Below are positions 1 through 8,470 of a stretch of DNA of 64,000 bases, piece after piece. The DNA lies in assembly GCA_963668585.1 (NCBI GenBank), contig OY764869.1, positions 1,612,001-1,676,000 on the forward strand. The letters are read 5' to 3'. Source of the DNA: Bin87 sp963668585. GTDB taxonomy: Bacteria; Chloroflexota; Dehalococcoidia; Lucifugimonadales; UBA3495. The position numbers and the translations under genes were made by a program. Below the pieces are notes generated by a model that saw nothing but the letters and a program-made list of their open reading frames with translations, ran no database searches and was not told the DNA's origin. Positions within the stretch are counted from its first letter, which is position 1. Every line of letters starts with the position of its first letter.

Positions 1-316
1 GGGCCAGCCGGGACACGGGGTCCGTATCCTGCCCGGATTGTTCGCTGCCCGCGCGGCCGGGCATGGGCAATGCGCTCCCGCAATTGGTGCAGAACGGCGC
101 AACCTGCAAGTTCGCCGTCGCGCAGAATGGGCAGTTGTTTTCCGGCAAGCCAATTGCTCCAGGGTCGTATTCAGAATCGGATGTTGGGTTGCGGTCGGCA
201 CGGCGCGGGCCGTCCTGATCCCGGTGGATCAGGCAGCGGTCGAACCCCATCGGGGCGGCTTCGCCACACACGTTGCACTTTGGCCATGGGTTCAAATTCC
301 GAAGGAAATTGAGCAT
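1..316 (-). CDS. Zinc-ribbon protein, C-terminus cut by window edge
   Basis: Translating the minus strand from an ATG at 316 gives an open frame of 105 codons with no stop before the window edge, so the C-terminus is missing. It begins MLNFLRNLNPWPKCNVCGEA and then carries CPFC and CTNC pairs near residues 63-66 and 76-79. This is the spacing of small double zinc-ribbon proteins found in many bacteria, often attached to membrane or FHA domains. The stretch between the first CxxC and the second pair is polar and of low complexity. No catalytic domain is visible in the part present. The function cannot be told; metal binding by the cysteines is an inference from the motif. The plus-strand frame over the same bases has no cysteine motif and looks like a shadow. 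Confidence 0.6.
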   Translation of the reverse strand, partial: MLNFLRNLNPWPKCNVCGEAAPMGFDRCLIHRDQDGPRRADRNPTSDSEYDPGAIGLPENNCPFCATANLQVAPFCTNCGSALPMPGRAGSEQSGQDTDPVSRLA

Positions 317-370
317 CCAAGGATTCCCGGGCGTTAGTCAGGAGGGCAGCGCCCTGAGAGCGAGATCCGA

Positions 371-1738
371 TCAGTGGCGCTCCAGATCGTCGAGTTCTTC
401 AATCAGTGAAGACATGGTCTCGGCGTCGGGGTCGTTGGGCCGGGGGCCGTAATGATACCGCTGGAATCCGCCGACGATGCGCGACATGGGCGGGTCCGGC
501 AACGCCTGATTGGCCTCCCTGCGGTGTTCGTGAGGGGTTTGCCCTTCTCGGCGGGCGAATCCGACGGTGCGGGCCACCTCAAGCATCCGGTGATACACCT
601 CGCGGGGGTTGGCCGGGATCGGCCGGCGCCGCCGCAGATTGGTCGCCCAATTCACCCATCCGGCGATGGTGTCTGCGATGTCCTGTCCGGCAGCCTGCAG
701 GGTGAACGTTGATTCACGGGTTTCACCATCGGCATAGGTGTTTCCCGTGAGACGCCGTCGCCGGAACATCCGGAACAGCACCCAACCGGCCAGCGACACT
801 GCCGCCAGAAACGCCAGCCATTTGATGACAGTCAGGATGACGTTGGGAGGGCCGTCGCCTTCGACTTCGCGCAGGCTCTCGTGGAACTCCTCGATCTGGA
901 GGCGGGCGAGTTCCAGCCCACTGAGGTCGCCGCCTCCGAAGAGTCCCGACACCCAGTTGCCGATGGCGACCATTCCGGCGGCGAGCAAGCCCAGGAGCAG
1001 CAGAACCGGCCGCAGCGTCCACAGGCCGATGAATCCGATGCCCCGGACGACGGCGCGGGCCACGCCGTCCAGGCCGCCCACCCCGATCGCGCCCAACAAC
1101 AGGGCGAGCAACAGCACCACGCCGACGCTGACGACGATGGCCAATATCCAGGCGCGGCTGATGCGTCCAACGCCGCCATCGACGGCGAAGCGGCTGAAAG
1201 CGAGACCACCCAACCCGATGGCGAAGAAGGTGAGCAGAACGGGCAGGCGGATGATGCGGGCGTCCACCAGCGGGTCTGCGACCACTGCGGCAATGACGAT
1301 GACCACGCCCCTCACGAAGGCGTTTCTGACCACGTCCAGGGTGACGTCGTCGCGGGCGATTGTGGTGCCTCTCCACCACAGGAGCAACATGAAGGTGGCG
1401 CTGATGCCCAGGGCGGCCATGGCGCGCAGGTCTCCGGAAAACACCAGCCCGATGGGGAACCATCCGGCGCCCATGCTGAGACCGGCCAGCACCAGAACGG
1501 AAAGCGCGCTGACGATCAGACCAATGACACCACGAAGGTTCAGGGAAAAGCGAATATTCTGAACGTACCAGGACAACAGGAACGACCAGCCGATGGCCAC
1601 CATGGCGATGCCCAGGGGGATGGCAGCGTCGGGCAGCCGGATGGCGCTGGCCAGCAGGCGAGCGGCGATAAACAGCGCAAAGCCCTCCAGGAAAAGGGTG
1701 ATGCACGTCACCAGTCCACCCCTCACGAAGGTGGTCAT
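371..1738 (-). CDS. Multi-pass membrane protein with C-terminal DUF4129 domain
   Basis: 455 residues from the ATG at 1738. That ATG overlaps the TGA stop of the upstream DUF58 gene (ATGA), so translational coupling decides the start over a longer frame opening at 1798. The first 280 residues are strongly hydrophobic with about eight predicted membrane segments. A further segment (AFLAAVSLAGWVLFRMF) precedes a basic cytosolic tail. The C-terminal 80 residues (PREVYHRMLEVARTVGFARR, TPHEHR, then FQRYHYG) match the DUF4129 pattern. Proteins with this domain commonly sit beside DUF58 and transglutaminase-like genes. They are thought to belong to a membrane system with a MoxR-type ATPase, whose biochemical role is not established. 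No MoxR or transglutaminase gene is in view. Confidence 0.8.
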   Translation of the reverse strand: MTTFVRGGLVTCITLFLEGFALFIAARLLASAIRLPDAAIPLGIAMVAIGWSFLLSWYVQNIRFSLNLRGVIGLIVSALSVLVLAGLSMGAGWFPIGLVFSGDLRAMAALGISATFMLLLWWRGTTIARDDVTLDVVRNAFVRGVVIVIAAVVADPLVDARIIRLPVLLTFFAIGLGGLAFSRFAVDGGVGRISRAWILAIVVSVGVVLLLALLLGAIGVGGLDGVARAVVRGIGFIGLWTLRPVLLLLGLLAAGMVAIGNWVSGLFGGGDLSGLELARLQIEEFHESLREVEGDGPPNVILTVIKWLAFLAAVSLAGWVLFRMFRRRRLTGNTYADGETRESTFTLQAAGQDIADTIAGWVNWATNLRRRRPIPANPREVYHRMLEVARTVGFARREGQTPHEHRREANQALPDPPMSRIVGGFQRYHYGPRPNDPDAETMSSLIEELDDLERH

Positions 1739-3012
1739 TGGGGCTGCTCCTCGATGGTTGGAGGATTGGCGTCTTCGTCGAGCCAGTCGTCTCGCCACAT
1801 TTCTTCAAGGCCCGCCAGGGATGGGCCGGCGAGGAACACGGGAACCTCCGGCGGCAGTTGGGCGGCGGCGCGACCGGGTTCCCCGTCGCCGGCGTAGAAG
1901 ATGACCACGCGATGGCCTCGGCGTCTGATTTCCTCGGTTTCCTGCACCACCGCCCGCGAAACCAGGGCGGTTACCACCACGACGGTTGCTCCGGACACCA
2001 GAGAGTCGGTCTCGGCGCGCAGGACGGCGGACAACTCGGCAACCCAGAAGGGGCCGGCCATCGCCAGTGATTCCAGCACTGCTTCCAGTTGCGGGTTGCC
2101 CGACCCGGGGGCCACCGACATCCATTTGCTGGAATATGAAGCGATGGCGTTGCTGACCAACCCGAAGGTGTAGTCTTCGCGCTGCGCGTAATCGGCGATG
2201 GAGGCGGCGACGGTGACGGCGCGTTCGAACAACCGCCGGTTGCTGCCCTGCCAGGCAGAATCGCCGGTGCGGGCGTTGAGCGCTATGAGCATGTAGCGGG
2301 TGGCCGCCGGCTCGAAGATGCGGGATTCCAGCTTGCCGTGGCGGGCCGTGGCCTTCCAGTCGATGTGCTTGAGCGGGTCTGTGGGCAGATAATCACGGAG
2401 TCCCACGAAACGGCTGGGGTCGTCCTGGATGAATCTGCGTCCCCGGTTGGCGCCCAGGGGACGCTCCCACATGGTCATGCTCCGGCGCAGGTCCACCACG
2501 CGAGGGTACACGAGAAGATAGTCCACATCGGAGATGTACTGCTCTGCGGAGGTGAGGCCGAACACGTCGCCGCTGCGTAGGCGGGCGGGGCCGATGCGGT
2601 GGTATCCCCGCGCCCGGCACCGCACGCGATACCGCCAAGTGACGCGCTGGTACGGCAGCAGGGAGGTGGTGATGCGGTGGTCGAGTTCGGCCTCTGCGCC
2701 GACGCCGCGCCGGAATGTCCCGCCGGTCTGGAGGCCCAGGGGAAAGGTGTCGGAGATGTCCAGCCAGATCATCGGCAGGATTTTGTCGTTGTTGACGGTG
2801 ATGTGGTAGTCCAGCACGTCTCCGATGAAGGCGCGACGCCGTTCCAGCCGACGGGAATAGGTCAGGCGACGGAAGGCATAGCGGGGCCAGTGTTTGCCGG
2901 TGATCCAGATGATCAGCACCAGAACTCCCACCACGATGAGCAGGGCCTGGCTCGCCAGCAGGCCGGCCAGGATGGCGATGGAGGCGGCAATCACCCAGAG
3001 GTCGCTTAGCAT
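1735..3012 (-). CDS. DUF58 domain-containing membrane-anchored protein
   Basis: 425 residues. The N-terminus has two closely spaced hydrophobic segments (about residues 5-40) that would anchor it in the membrane. The hallmark of DUF58 lies near residue 200: GLRDYLPTDPLKHIDWKATA, followed by RHGKLESRIFEP. The C-terminal part has alternating beta-alpha segments like a von Willebrand A fold, as usual for the family, but without a clear DxSxS metal site. DUF58 proteins pair with MoxR ATPases and DUF4129 or transglutaminase proteins. Here the downstream DUF4129 gene starts inside this gene's stop codon. The family's function is unknown, possibly assembly or cell-envelope maintenance. Confidence 0.85.
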   Translation of the reverse strand: MLSDLWVIAASIAILAGLLASQALLIVVGVLVLIIWITGKHWPRYAFRRLTYSRRLERRRAFIGDVLDYHITVNNDKILPMIWLDISDTFPLGLQTGGTFRRGVGAEAELDHRITTSLLPYQRVTWRYRVRCRARGYHRIGPARLRSGDVFGLTSAEQYISDVDYLLVYPRVVDLRRSMTMWERPLGANRGRRFIQDDPSRFVGLRDYLPTDPLKHIDWKATARHGKLESRIFEPAATRYMLIALNARTGDSAWQGSNRRLFERAVTVAASIADYAQREDYTFGLVSNAIASYSSKWMSVAPGSGNPQLEAVLESLAMAGPFWVAELSAVLRAETDSLVSGATVVVVTALVSRAVVQETEEIRRRGHRVVIFYAGDGEPGRAAAQLPPEVPVFLAGPSLAGLEEMWRDDWLDEDANPPTIEEQPQ

Positions 3013-3153
3013 GGTGGCAGGATAACCGATTAACGTGCGGTCGGCACGGATTGCGGCATATCCGGCACGTCGGGAGTCGCAGCAGGGCTATTCGATTATT
3101 CTGGCGAAAGGTATTTGCTGTTGCCAGAACGGTTCACTGCTCACCGTCCGCCC

Positions 3154-3220
3154 GTCCTTCGACAGGCTCAGGATGAGCGGACTACCTTGGCTGTCGTCAA
3201 CACTGGGTGAGCGGACTACC
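3154..3220. repeat. Dispersed-type repeat and imperfect direct repeat in spacer
   Basis: The 312-base spacer between the DUF58 gene and the next plus-strand gene contains CCTTCGACAGGCTCAGGATG (from 3156), a string I recognise as a frequent intergenic repeat in many bacterial genomes. A 13-base unit TGAGCGGACTACC occurs at 3174 and again at 3208, each followed by CTGTCGTC. GTCCGC and GCGGAC flank the core and could pair. No gene is visible here. Only one copy of the core lies in this window, so its dispersed nature is recalled, not shown. Confidence 0.45.
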
Positions 3221-3324
3221 TAATCTGTCGTCGATAATCGAATGGCCCTGGAGTCGCAGTCAGCGGAGTGACGGCTGTGAATTGGGATGGTATGCTGGTT
3301 TCAGATTTGCCGGAGGGTATCGAT

Positions 3325-3873
3325 ATGGCGCGGGTTCCTTACGTGGCACGTGAAGAATTGGATGGCGACGGCCAGACGATCTATGACCGCATACGCGAAG
3401 ATCGCGGCGCGGCGGAGGTTGGACTGCAGTTTCGTGCGTTGTTGCACAACCCGGATGCGGCGGGACACCTGACGTCGATGGGCGCCACCCTGCGGTTCAA
3501 ATCGGCGATGCCGGAGGACCTGAAGGAACTGGCGATCATCCTGGTGGCGAGGGAGTGGGATTCCGGAATCGAGTGGACGGGACACGCAGTGGCGGCGGCC
3601 CGGGCCGGCGTTTCGGATGAGGCGATTGAGGGCATACGCACGGGCAATGCCCCGGGATGCCTGGAAGGCGCGCAGGCGGACGTTGCCCGGTTTGTGCAGC
3701 AGATGATACGGGAGAAGGACGTTTCGGACGAGAATTTCGAGGCGGTGCGGTCGCTGCTGGGAGACCGTGGCGCGGTGGACCTTACCCTGACGGTGTCGTA
3801 CTACACCGCGCTGGCGCTGGCCCAGATTGCTCTGCGTCCGGAGATGGGCGGCGACCGGGCTTCGACGTTGTAG
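3325..3873 (+). CDS. Carboxymuconolactone decarboxylase-like (AhpD fold) protein
   Basis: 182 residues from the ATG at 3325, which has GGAGGG eight bases upstream. A longer frame from GTG 3268 lacks such a site. The body matches the carboxymuconolactone decarboxylase/AhpD all-helical fold: ELAIILVAREWDSGIEWTGH followed by AVAAARAGVSDEAIEGIR. The family acts in aromatic catabolism or as peroxidase-type disulfide enzymes. The CxxC of AhpD is absent (EWTGH is at that place), so a thiol peroxidase role is unlikely and the substrate is unknown. Related catabolic proteins occur elsewhere in the window, but the immediate neighbour is a TPR protein and no operon partner is evident. Confidence 0.75.
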   Translation: MARVPYVAREELDGDGQTIYDRIREDRGAAEVGLQFRALLHNPDAAGHLTSMGATLRFKSAMPEDLKELAIILVAREWDSGIEWTGHAVAAARAGVSDEAIEGIRTGNAPGCLEGAQADVARFVQQMIREKDVSDENFEAVRSLLGDRGAVDLTLTVSYYTALALAQIALRPEMGGDRASTL

Positions 3874-3964
3874 TTCCCATTCGGCCGCGTTGTTCCGATT
3901 GGAGCCGTTTCCTCTGGAAATGTTCCGGTTGGATCGAGTGGCGGCGGAAAGCGACCTTCACAAA

Positions 3965-3989
3965 ACCCCTCGCGCGCTTGACGAGGGGT
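3965..3989. other. Inverted repeat between CMD-like and TPR genes
   Basis: ACCCCTCG (3965-3972) and CGAGGGGT (3982-3989) form a perfect 8-bp stem around a 9-base loop, about 90 bases after the upstream stop. On the minus strand the stem is followed by TTTTG; on the plus strand there is no T-run. It could end plus-strand transcription weakly or fold in the leader of the TPR gene. Confidence 0.35.
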
Positions 3990-4011
3990 CATATTCTGAA
4001 CGGCACAGGTT

Positions 4012-5205
4012 ATGCGAGAGATGGTCAACCCCGTTGCGGACAGATTGCTGGGTCGGCTGGCGGGCTTGCTGGAATGGCAAGGACTGGGTACAGCCGCGTT
4101 GACGCCGAGACCGAGGGGCGGTCGGTTGCAGGGGCAGGAGGCCGCCGAGGTCGCCGCTCTGCTGGAACAGTTGGCCGAGGCCGACCAGGGTCTGCCCACC
4201 GGCCGCAGACCACGTAGCATGATATTCGGGAACGGCTGTTTCGCCATTGGGCGTTACGCCGAAGCGCTGGCCGTGTACCAGGCGTTGGCTGGGGAGCGGC
4301 CGGCAGATTTCGCGGTGCATTTCAACCTGGGCGTGACCTTCCTGCGAAGGCGACAGCCGGCAGAGGCCGCCAGAGCGTTGACCAAAGCGCTGGAACTGGA
4401 CGCGCTGGCCGCTCCGGCGTATTACCAGCGGGGCAATGCGCGCGATGACATGGGGGACCCGGAAGGGGCGCTGGACGACTACGCGACCGCCATCAACCTG
4501 GACCCCGAATACCTGCAGGCGCACTACAATCGCGGGATAGTGCTGAACCAACTGGGGCGGTACGCGGAGGCGGTCGCGGCGTTCGACGATGTGGTGTCGC
4601 TGCGCCCCGACATCTCCAACGCCTACCTGAACCGGGGCGTGGCCAGGGACGAACTGGGCGACACCGACGGCGCGGTGGCGGACTACGATACTGCCCTGGA
4701 ACACAACGAGGATAATTCCGACGCACATTTCAACCGGGCGCGGGTCCGTTACCGCCTGGGCAAATACCGGGATTCCATCGAGGACTACTCGGCGGCAATC
4801 AGGCTGCGCCCGGACGACGTGGAAGCCATCAACAACCGGGGGTTGGCGTACGATGCGCTGGGACAGTACGAGGAAGCCATCGCGGACTACGACGCGGCGC
4901 TGGGGCTGCAACCCGATTTTGCGGAGGTGCTGAGCAACCGGGGAGCGGCGCAGGAGAGCCTGGGGGATGTTGACGCCGCGCTGGCGGACTACCTGGCCGC
5001 GCAAAAGGCGCTGCCGGGGTTCGCCGGCGCCTACTACAACGCGGCCCGCCTGTATGCGGACGCTGGCGACATCGGGCGCTGCGCCGAGCATCTGGCCGAG
5101 GCGGTGAGGTTGCAACCCGACCTGTACGCAGAGGCGGAATCGGACGAGACCCTGGGGTGGGTGCTGGACCTGTCGCGGATGCGGGACGAACGGCAAGGGC
5201 AGTGA
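4012..5205 (+). CDS. Tetratricopeptide repeat (TPR) protein
   Basis: 397 residues. After a 65-residue non-repeat N-terminus there are about eight or nine TPR units of 34 residues running to the C-terminus. The regular phase is visible in AYYQRGNARDDMGDPEGALD, AHYNRGIVLNQLGRYAEAV, AYLNRGVARDELGDTDGAV and INNRGLAYDALGQYEEAIAD. Such solenoids bind peptides or scaffold protein complexes. No signal peptide, membrane segment or enzymatic domain is seen, so the partner is unknown. The start could also be the ATG at 4021, three codons later; neither has a strong ribosome site. The gene is monocistronic and convergent with the PlsY-like gene across a 153-base spacer. Confidence 0.85.
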   Translation: MREMVNPVADRLLGRLAGLLEWQGLGTAALTPRPRGGRLQGQEAAEVAALLEQLAEADQGLPTGRRPRSMIFGNGCFAIGRYAEALAVYQALAGERPADFAVHFNLGVTFLRRRQPAEAARALTKALELDALAAPAYYQRGNARDDMGDPEGALDDYATAINLDPEYLQAHYNRGIVLNQLGRYAEAVAAFDDVVSLRPDISNAYLNRGVARDELGDTDGAVADYDTALEHNEDNSDAHFNRARVRYRLGKYRDSIEDYSAAIRLRPDDVEAINNRGLAYDALGQYEEAIADYDAALGLQPDFAEVLSNRGAAQESLGDVDAALADYLAAQKALPGFAGAYYNAARLYADAGDIGRCAEHLAEAVRLQPDLYAEAESDETLGWVLDLSRMRDERQGQ

Positions 5206-5358
5206 GCATTACCGTCGGCCGAATATCCTGACGCACGGCGACGACGCACCATGCTATGACCGTGGCCGGAACGGTTCCTCATGCGCTTCGGGGAAGCAGT
5301 GACAGGGTAGAGGCAAGCGGCCGATTTCGCGACAACGCGGCCCTCGACCGGCGGTAGG

Positions 5359-6117
5359 TCACTCGCCGAGACGGGACGTCCGGTTGGCTTCCTCGTCGTC
5401 GTCAGGGGGGATTACCTGGCGGAGGATGGCGTCCTCGCTGAGTTCGGCGGCTTCGTTGTGGACTTCGAGCACATCGGCGATGAGCAGGTCGGGGTCGATG
5501 ACTGCGGGCACGGTTTCGGGTCTGTGGTCGGCATGGGTGAGGATGTTGTGGGTGATGACCACGAGGGCCAGGGCCGTCAACCCGAGCATCACTTCAAGAT
5601 TGCGATGGTTGATGATCTGGTTCAACGCCAGCATCACGCCGTATCCCAGGATTATGCCGATGGAAGAACGAAACACGGAGCGGCGGAAAAGCAGCACGGC
5701 GGCGAGGCCAATAACAATTCCGATGAGGACGAACCAGTTGAGGTATGCCAGGGAAACGCCGACCAGCACCACCATGCCGTCGCCGCCCCTGAATCCGGTG
5801 AAGATGCTCTTCCAGTGGCCGGCGATGGCGGCGATGCCGGCGACCAGGCCCAGGAGTTCGTGAGATCCGAGCATCCATGCGACGTACACGGCCGCCGAGC
5901 CTTTGAGGACGTCGCACGCAAAAACCATCATGCCCCGGAGGCGTCCGACTTGCCAGAATACGTTGGCGGTGCCGGCGCGACGGCTGCCGGTGGCGAAGAT
6001 GTCCACACCTTTCCAGCGGGCGACCAGGTAGGCGAACGGGATGCTGCCCAGCAGGTAGCCGACCAAGGCCGCAGCCAGGATGCGAGGCACCAGGGAAACC
6101 AGGTCGGCAAACATCAT
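5359..6117 (-). CDS. plsY: PlsY-like acyltransferase with altered active-site motifs
   Basis: 252 residues with about six membrane segments and the overall plan of PlsY, the acyl-phosphate:glycerol-3-phosphate acyltransferase that makes lysophosphatidic acid. Recognisable parts are GYLLGSIPFAYLVARWKGVD, DVLKG, AGHWKSIF and GFRGGDGM. The signature motifs deviate: GSGNxGATNxxR of PlsY reads GSRRAGTANVFW, and GFKGGKGVAT reads GFRGGDGMVV. The catalytic or phosphate-binding residues of motif 1 are therefore partly changed. About 45 residues of acidic tail follow the last membrane segment. It lies 87 bases downstream of a methyltransferase/radical-SAM pair on the same strand. It may be a divergent PlsY or a paralogue with another acceptor. 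Confidence 0.7.
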   Translation of the reverse strand: MMFADLVSLVPRILAAALVGYLLGSIPFAYLVARWKGVDIFATGSRRAGTANVFWQVGRLRGMMVFACDVLKGSAAVYVAWMLGSHELLGLVAGIAAIAGHWKSIFTGFRGGDGMVVLVGVSLAYLNWFVLIGIVIGLAAVLLFRRSVFRSSIGIILGYGVMLALNQIINHRNLEVMLGLTALALVVITHNILTHADHRPETVPAVIDPDLLIADVLEVHNEAAELSEDAILRQVIPPDDDEEANRTSRLGE

Positions 6118-6204
6118 TTGGCTACGTTATGAGGGGCTGGCAAGTTATTGCGGTCAAGTTTTTGGAATTGGGCCAGCATCATAACACAGGGCCCGTGGCC
6201 GGCT

Positions 6205-6996
6205 TCATGCTGGCTTGCGTCCAACGTAGAGGCAATATCCGATTTTGCCATTGCTGACCGAGTCCCTAACGCGTTCCAGAAGGTCCGGAGCCGTGTGCAG
6301 CATGTCCTCGGCGGCGGCCGGCATGGCCTGGTTGAGGCTTGACCAGATGGTCAACTTGCCGCGCAGATCCGACAGAAGTGACAAGACCTCTTCGGAGAGG
6401 TCCGCCCGCTCCATGACATCGAAGCCGCCGGATTCCAGCAGGCGATGATAGCCGCCGGCCGACAGGGCGTCGGTGAGGCACAGCATCATGCCAACGGTGC
6501 CGTCCAACTCGGGCGGAAGGCTGCCCGGTTCCACGAAGACGTCGGACAGGCCGATGACGCCGCCGGGCCGCAGCAGGCGGTGAACCTCCGCGATGGCCGA
6601 TGCTTTGTCCGCGAAGAGACTGGTGGCGCATTCGATGATTACGGCTTCGAACGCGCCCGGGCGAAACGGCGGCATCTCGGCGTCGCCACGCACGAAGGCG
6701 ACGTCGGAGGGTATGGGTTGGTCCAGCGCGCGCTGGCGAGATGTTGCCGCCGCCTCGGCGCCGAGTTCCAGACCGGTCACCTGGCAGTGGAAGACGCGGG
6801 ACAGGGCGGTGGCGCTGGTCCCCATCCCACAGGCCATGTCCAGGACACGCCAGCCGGGCTGCAATCCCATTGCCCTCCCGAGGCGGTTGGTGGCGCGGAG
6901 GCCGCCGGGATGGAGGCTGTCGCCGAGGATGAGGCGGGCCAACTCCGACGAATAAAGGTCGGCGCAGCAGATTTTGGCTGAGTAGGTGTCAAGCAT
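6205..6996 (-). CDS. Class I SAM-dependent methyltransferase
   Basis: 263 residues from the ATG at 6996, which has GGAGGGTGA seven to eight bases upstream. The Rossmann motif I reads VLDMACGMGTSATAL (about residues 50-65). An acidic ribose-binding residue follows in VTGLELG, and the post-I motifs include GDAEMPPF and RLLRPGGVIGLSDVF. A distinctive N-terminus, ICCADLYSSELARLILGDS, has two adjacent cysteines and precedes the fold. The small C-terminal lid is helical. The substrate is unknown; the shape fits small-molecule, quinone or arsenite-type methyltransferases. The gene begins 7 bases after the stop of the Tes-like radical SAM gene, so the two are almost surely cotranscribed. Confidence 0.8.
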   Translation of the reverse strand: MLDTYSAKICCADLYSSELARLILGDSLHPGGLRATNRLGRAMGLQPGWRVLDMACGMGTSATALSRVFHCQVTGLELGAEAAATSRQRALDQPIPSDVAFVRGDAEMPPFRPGAFEAVIIECATSLFADKASAIAEVHRLLRPGGVIGLSDVFVEPGSLPPELDGTVGMMLCLTDALSAGGYHRLLESGGFDVMERADLSEEVLSLLSDLRGKLTIWSSLNQAMPAAAEDMLHTAPDLLERVRDSVSNGKIGYCLYVGRKPA

Positions 6997-7003
6997 GGGT
7001 GGC

Positions 7004-8470
7004 TCACCCTCCTGCGGGCTCCTGGCCCTCAACGGAGAGTGCGCGAGTTTGACGCCTGCCCTGCTGTTGGGTGAGTTGGTCGCGGATCTCCTCGCGGTAT
7101 CCGACGGAGTTGTACGCGCAGAAGGGAATGGCGCGACCGTCGGGGGTGAGGATGCCGACGCAGCATTTCATAACCTGCTTGACGTTGAAGGTCCATGCGT
7201 CCAGGAAGTCCTTGATGGCGATCTGGAAGATGTGATCCTTGAGGTGGTTGATCTCGTTGGGCAGGTCGAGGCCGGGGCCGCAGGCACACTCGAACTGGCC
7301 GGCGGTTTGCTCGGTGCCGGCGACGGCGGAGGCGGACCACAGGCCTTCAAGGGCGGTCTGGATGGCGGCCGCGTCGGGAGCCTTGGGCAGAGCGCGGTTG
7401 GTGATGTAGTCCAGGTATTGGTCAATGTCCAGCAGGCGCGGCAGCGGCGTGACCGTGTCGCCATCAACGAAGAGGTAGGAGTTGACCTGACAGGTGGGGA
7501 AGCAGCAGGGGACGGGCACAAAGTCATCCAGCACGAAGCGGTCGTCGGTCTGGTCAACGATGCCGTGGATAATGTCGGGGATGGTGACGCGAGTCATGGG
7601 ATCGAAGTCGATGTGCCGGCCGACGTGAGTGACGGGCTGGAAAACCACACCCCTGACGGCGGGATGCCGCAGCCCGAACTCAACGATGGAGCCGACCTCG
7701 TCGGTGTTGACGTCGCGCTCAATGGCGGCCACGAGAACTGCGGTCATGCCTTTTTCGGCCAGGCGGTCCAGGGCGAGGATCTTGGTGTCCAGCAGAGATT
7801 CGCCGCGTATGGTGAGGTAGGTTTCCTCGCGCAGGCCGTCGAACTGGAAATACACGACCGGGTCCAGGGCGGCCATTCGGGCGAGGAAATTGTCGTCGTG
7901 GGCGAGGCGTACCCCGTTGGTGTTGATCATCACCTGGCGGATGCCGCGGTCCTTGGCGGCCTGGATCATCTCCGGCAGTTGCGGGTGGATGGTGGGTTCG
8001 CCGCCGCTGAACTGGATGACCTCGGGGTCGCCCTCGATTTCGACGAAGCGGTCGAGCATTGACTCGACCTGTTCCAGGGTGAGGTTGTAGCCGATTCCCG
8101 CGTCGGCAAAGCAGACGGGACAGTCCAGGTTGCAGGCGGTGTTGACCTCGATGAGGGCCAGGCAGATGTGCTGCTTATGCTCGGGGCACAGGCCGCAATC
8201 CAGGGGGCAGCCATCCTTGACCTCGGTGCTGAAGTCCAGGGGGATGGTGCCGGGCTTGTTGAATCGGACGCTGCCGACATACATTTCGGCGTCAGAACTG
8301 ATGATGCCCTCGAACCAGCCGTGTTCGGGGCAACGCTTGCGCATATAGACCTTGTTGTCGCGGATGATTATCTGGGCATCGATGACGGTCTTGCATTCGG
8401 GGCAAATGGATCGGGTGAGTTCGTGAAAGATGAAGTCGGCGTCCTGTTTAGTCTGATTGGTTGCAGTCAA
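7004..8470 (-). CDS. Radical SAM enzyme, COG1964 / Tes-like, multiple Fe-S clusters
   Basis: 488 residues starting at a TTG (8470) with AAGGAG nine bases upstream. The radical SAM CxxxCxxC is C113, C117, C120 (CNLDCPVC). It is preceded by a rubredoxin-like set C23, C26, C47 (CPEC ... CPEH), then by C88, C92, C95 and C103 (CPLDCGLC ... C). More cysteines follow at the C-terminus (FECACGPG; KCCVGILTPDGRAIPFC). GGEPTIHP is the SAM-binding motif. This layout matches the family that includes archaeal MJ0619 (pterin methylation) and tetraether synthase Tes. Bacterial members have been linked to membrane-spanning lipid formation. The exact reaction here is unknown. Neighbours are a SAM methyltransferase and a PlsY-like acyltransferase downstream, and a DNA methyltransferase upstream that overlaps it by 23 bases. 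Confidence 0.85.
   Translation of the reverse strand: MTATNQTKQDADFIFHELTRSICPECKTVIDAQIIIRDNKVYMRKRCPEHGWFEGIISSDAEMYVGSVRFNKPGTIPLDFSTEVKDGCPLDCGLCPEHKQHICLALIEVNTACNLDCPVCFADAGIGYNLTLEQVESMLDRFVEIEGDPEVIQFSGGEPTIHPQLPEMIQAAKDRGIRQVMINTNGVRLAHDDNFLARMAALDPVVYFQFDGLREETYLTIRGESLLDTKILALDRLAEKGMTAVLVAAIERDVNTDEVGSIVEFGLRHPAVRGVVFQPVTHVGRHIDFDPMTRVTIPDIIHGIVDQTDDRFVLDDFVPVPCCFPTCQVNSYLFVDGDTVTPLPRLLDIDQYLDYITNRALPKAPDAAAIQTALEGLWSASAVAGTEQTAGQFECACGPGLDLPNEINHLKDHIFQIAIKDFLDAWTFNVKQVMKCCVGILTPDGRAIPFCAYNSVGYREEIRDQLTQQQGRRQTRALSVEGQEPAGG

Noticed and set aside
881..1897. 338-codon plus-strand frame antisense to the DUF4129 and DUF58 genes
   Set aside because: Its translation is Asp/Gly/His/Gln-rich with no family motif. 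Such long antisense frames arise from the G/C bias of the real minus-strand gene's codon third positions.
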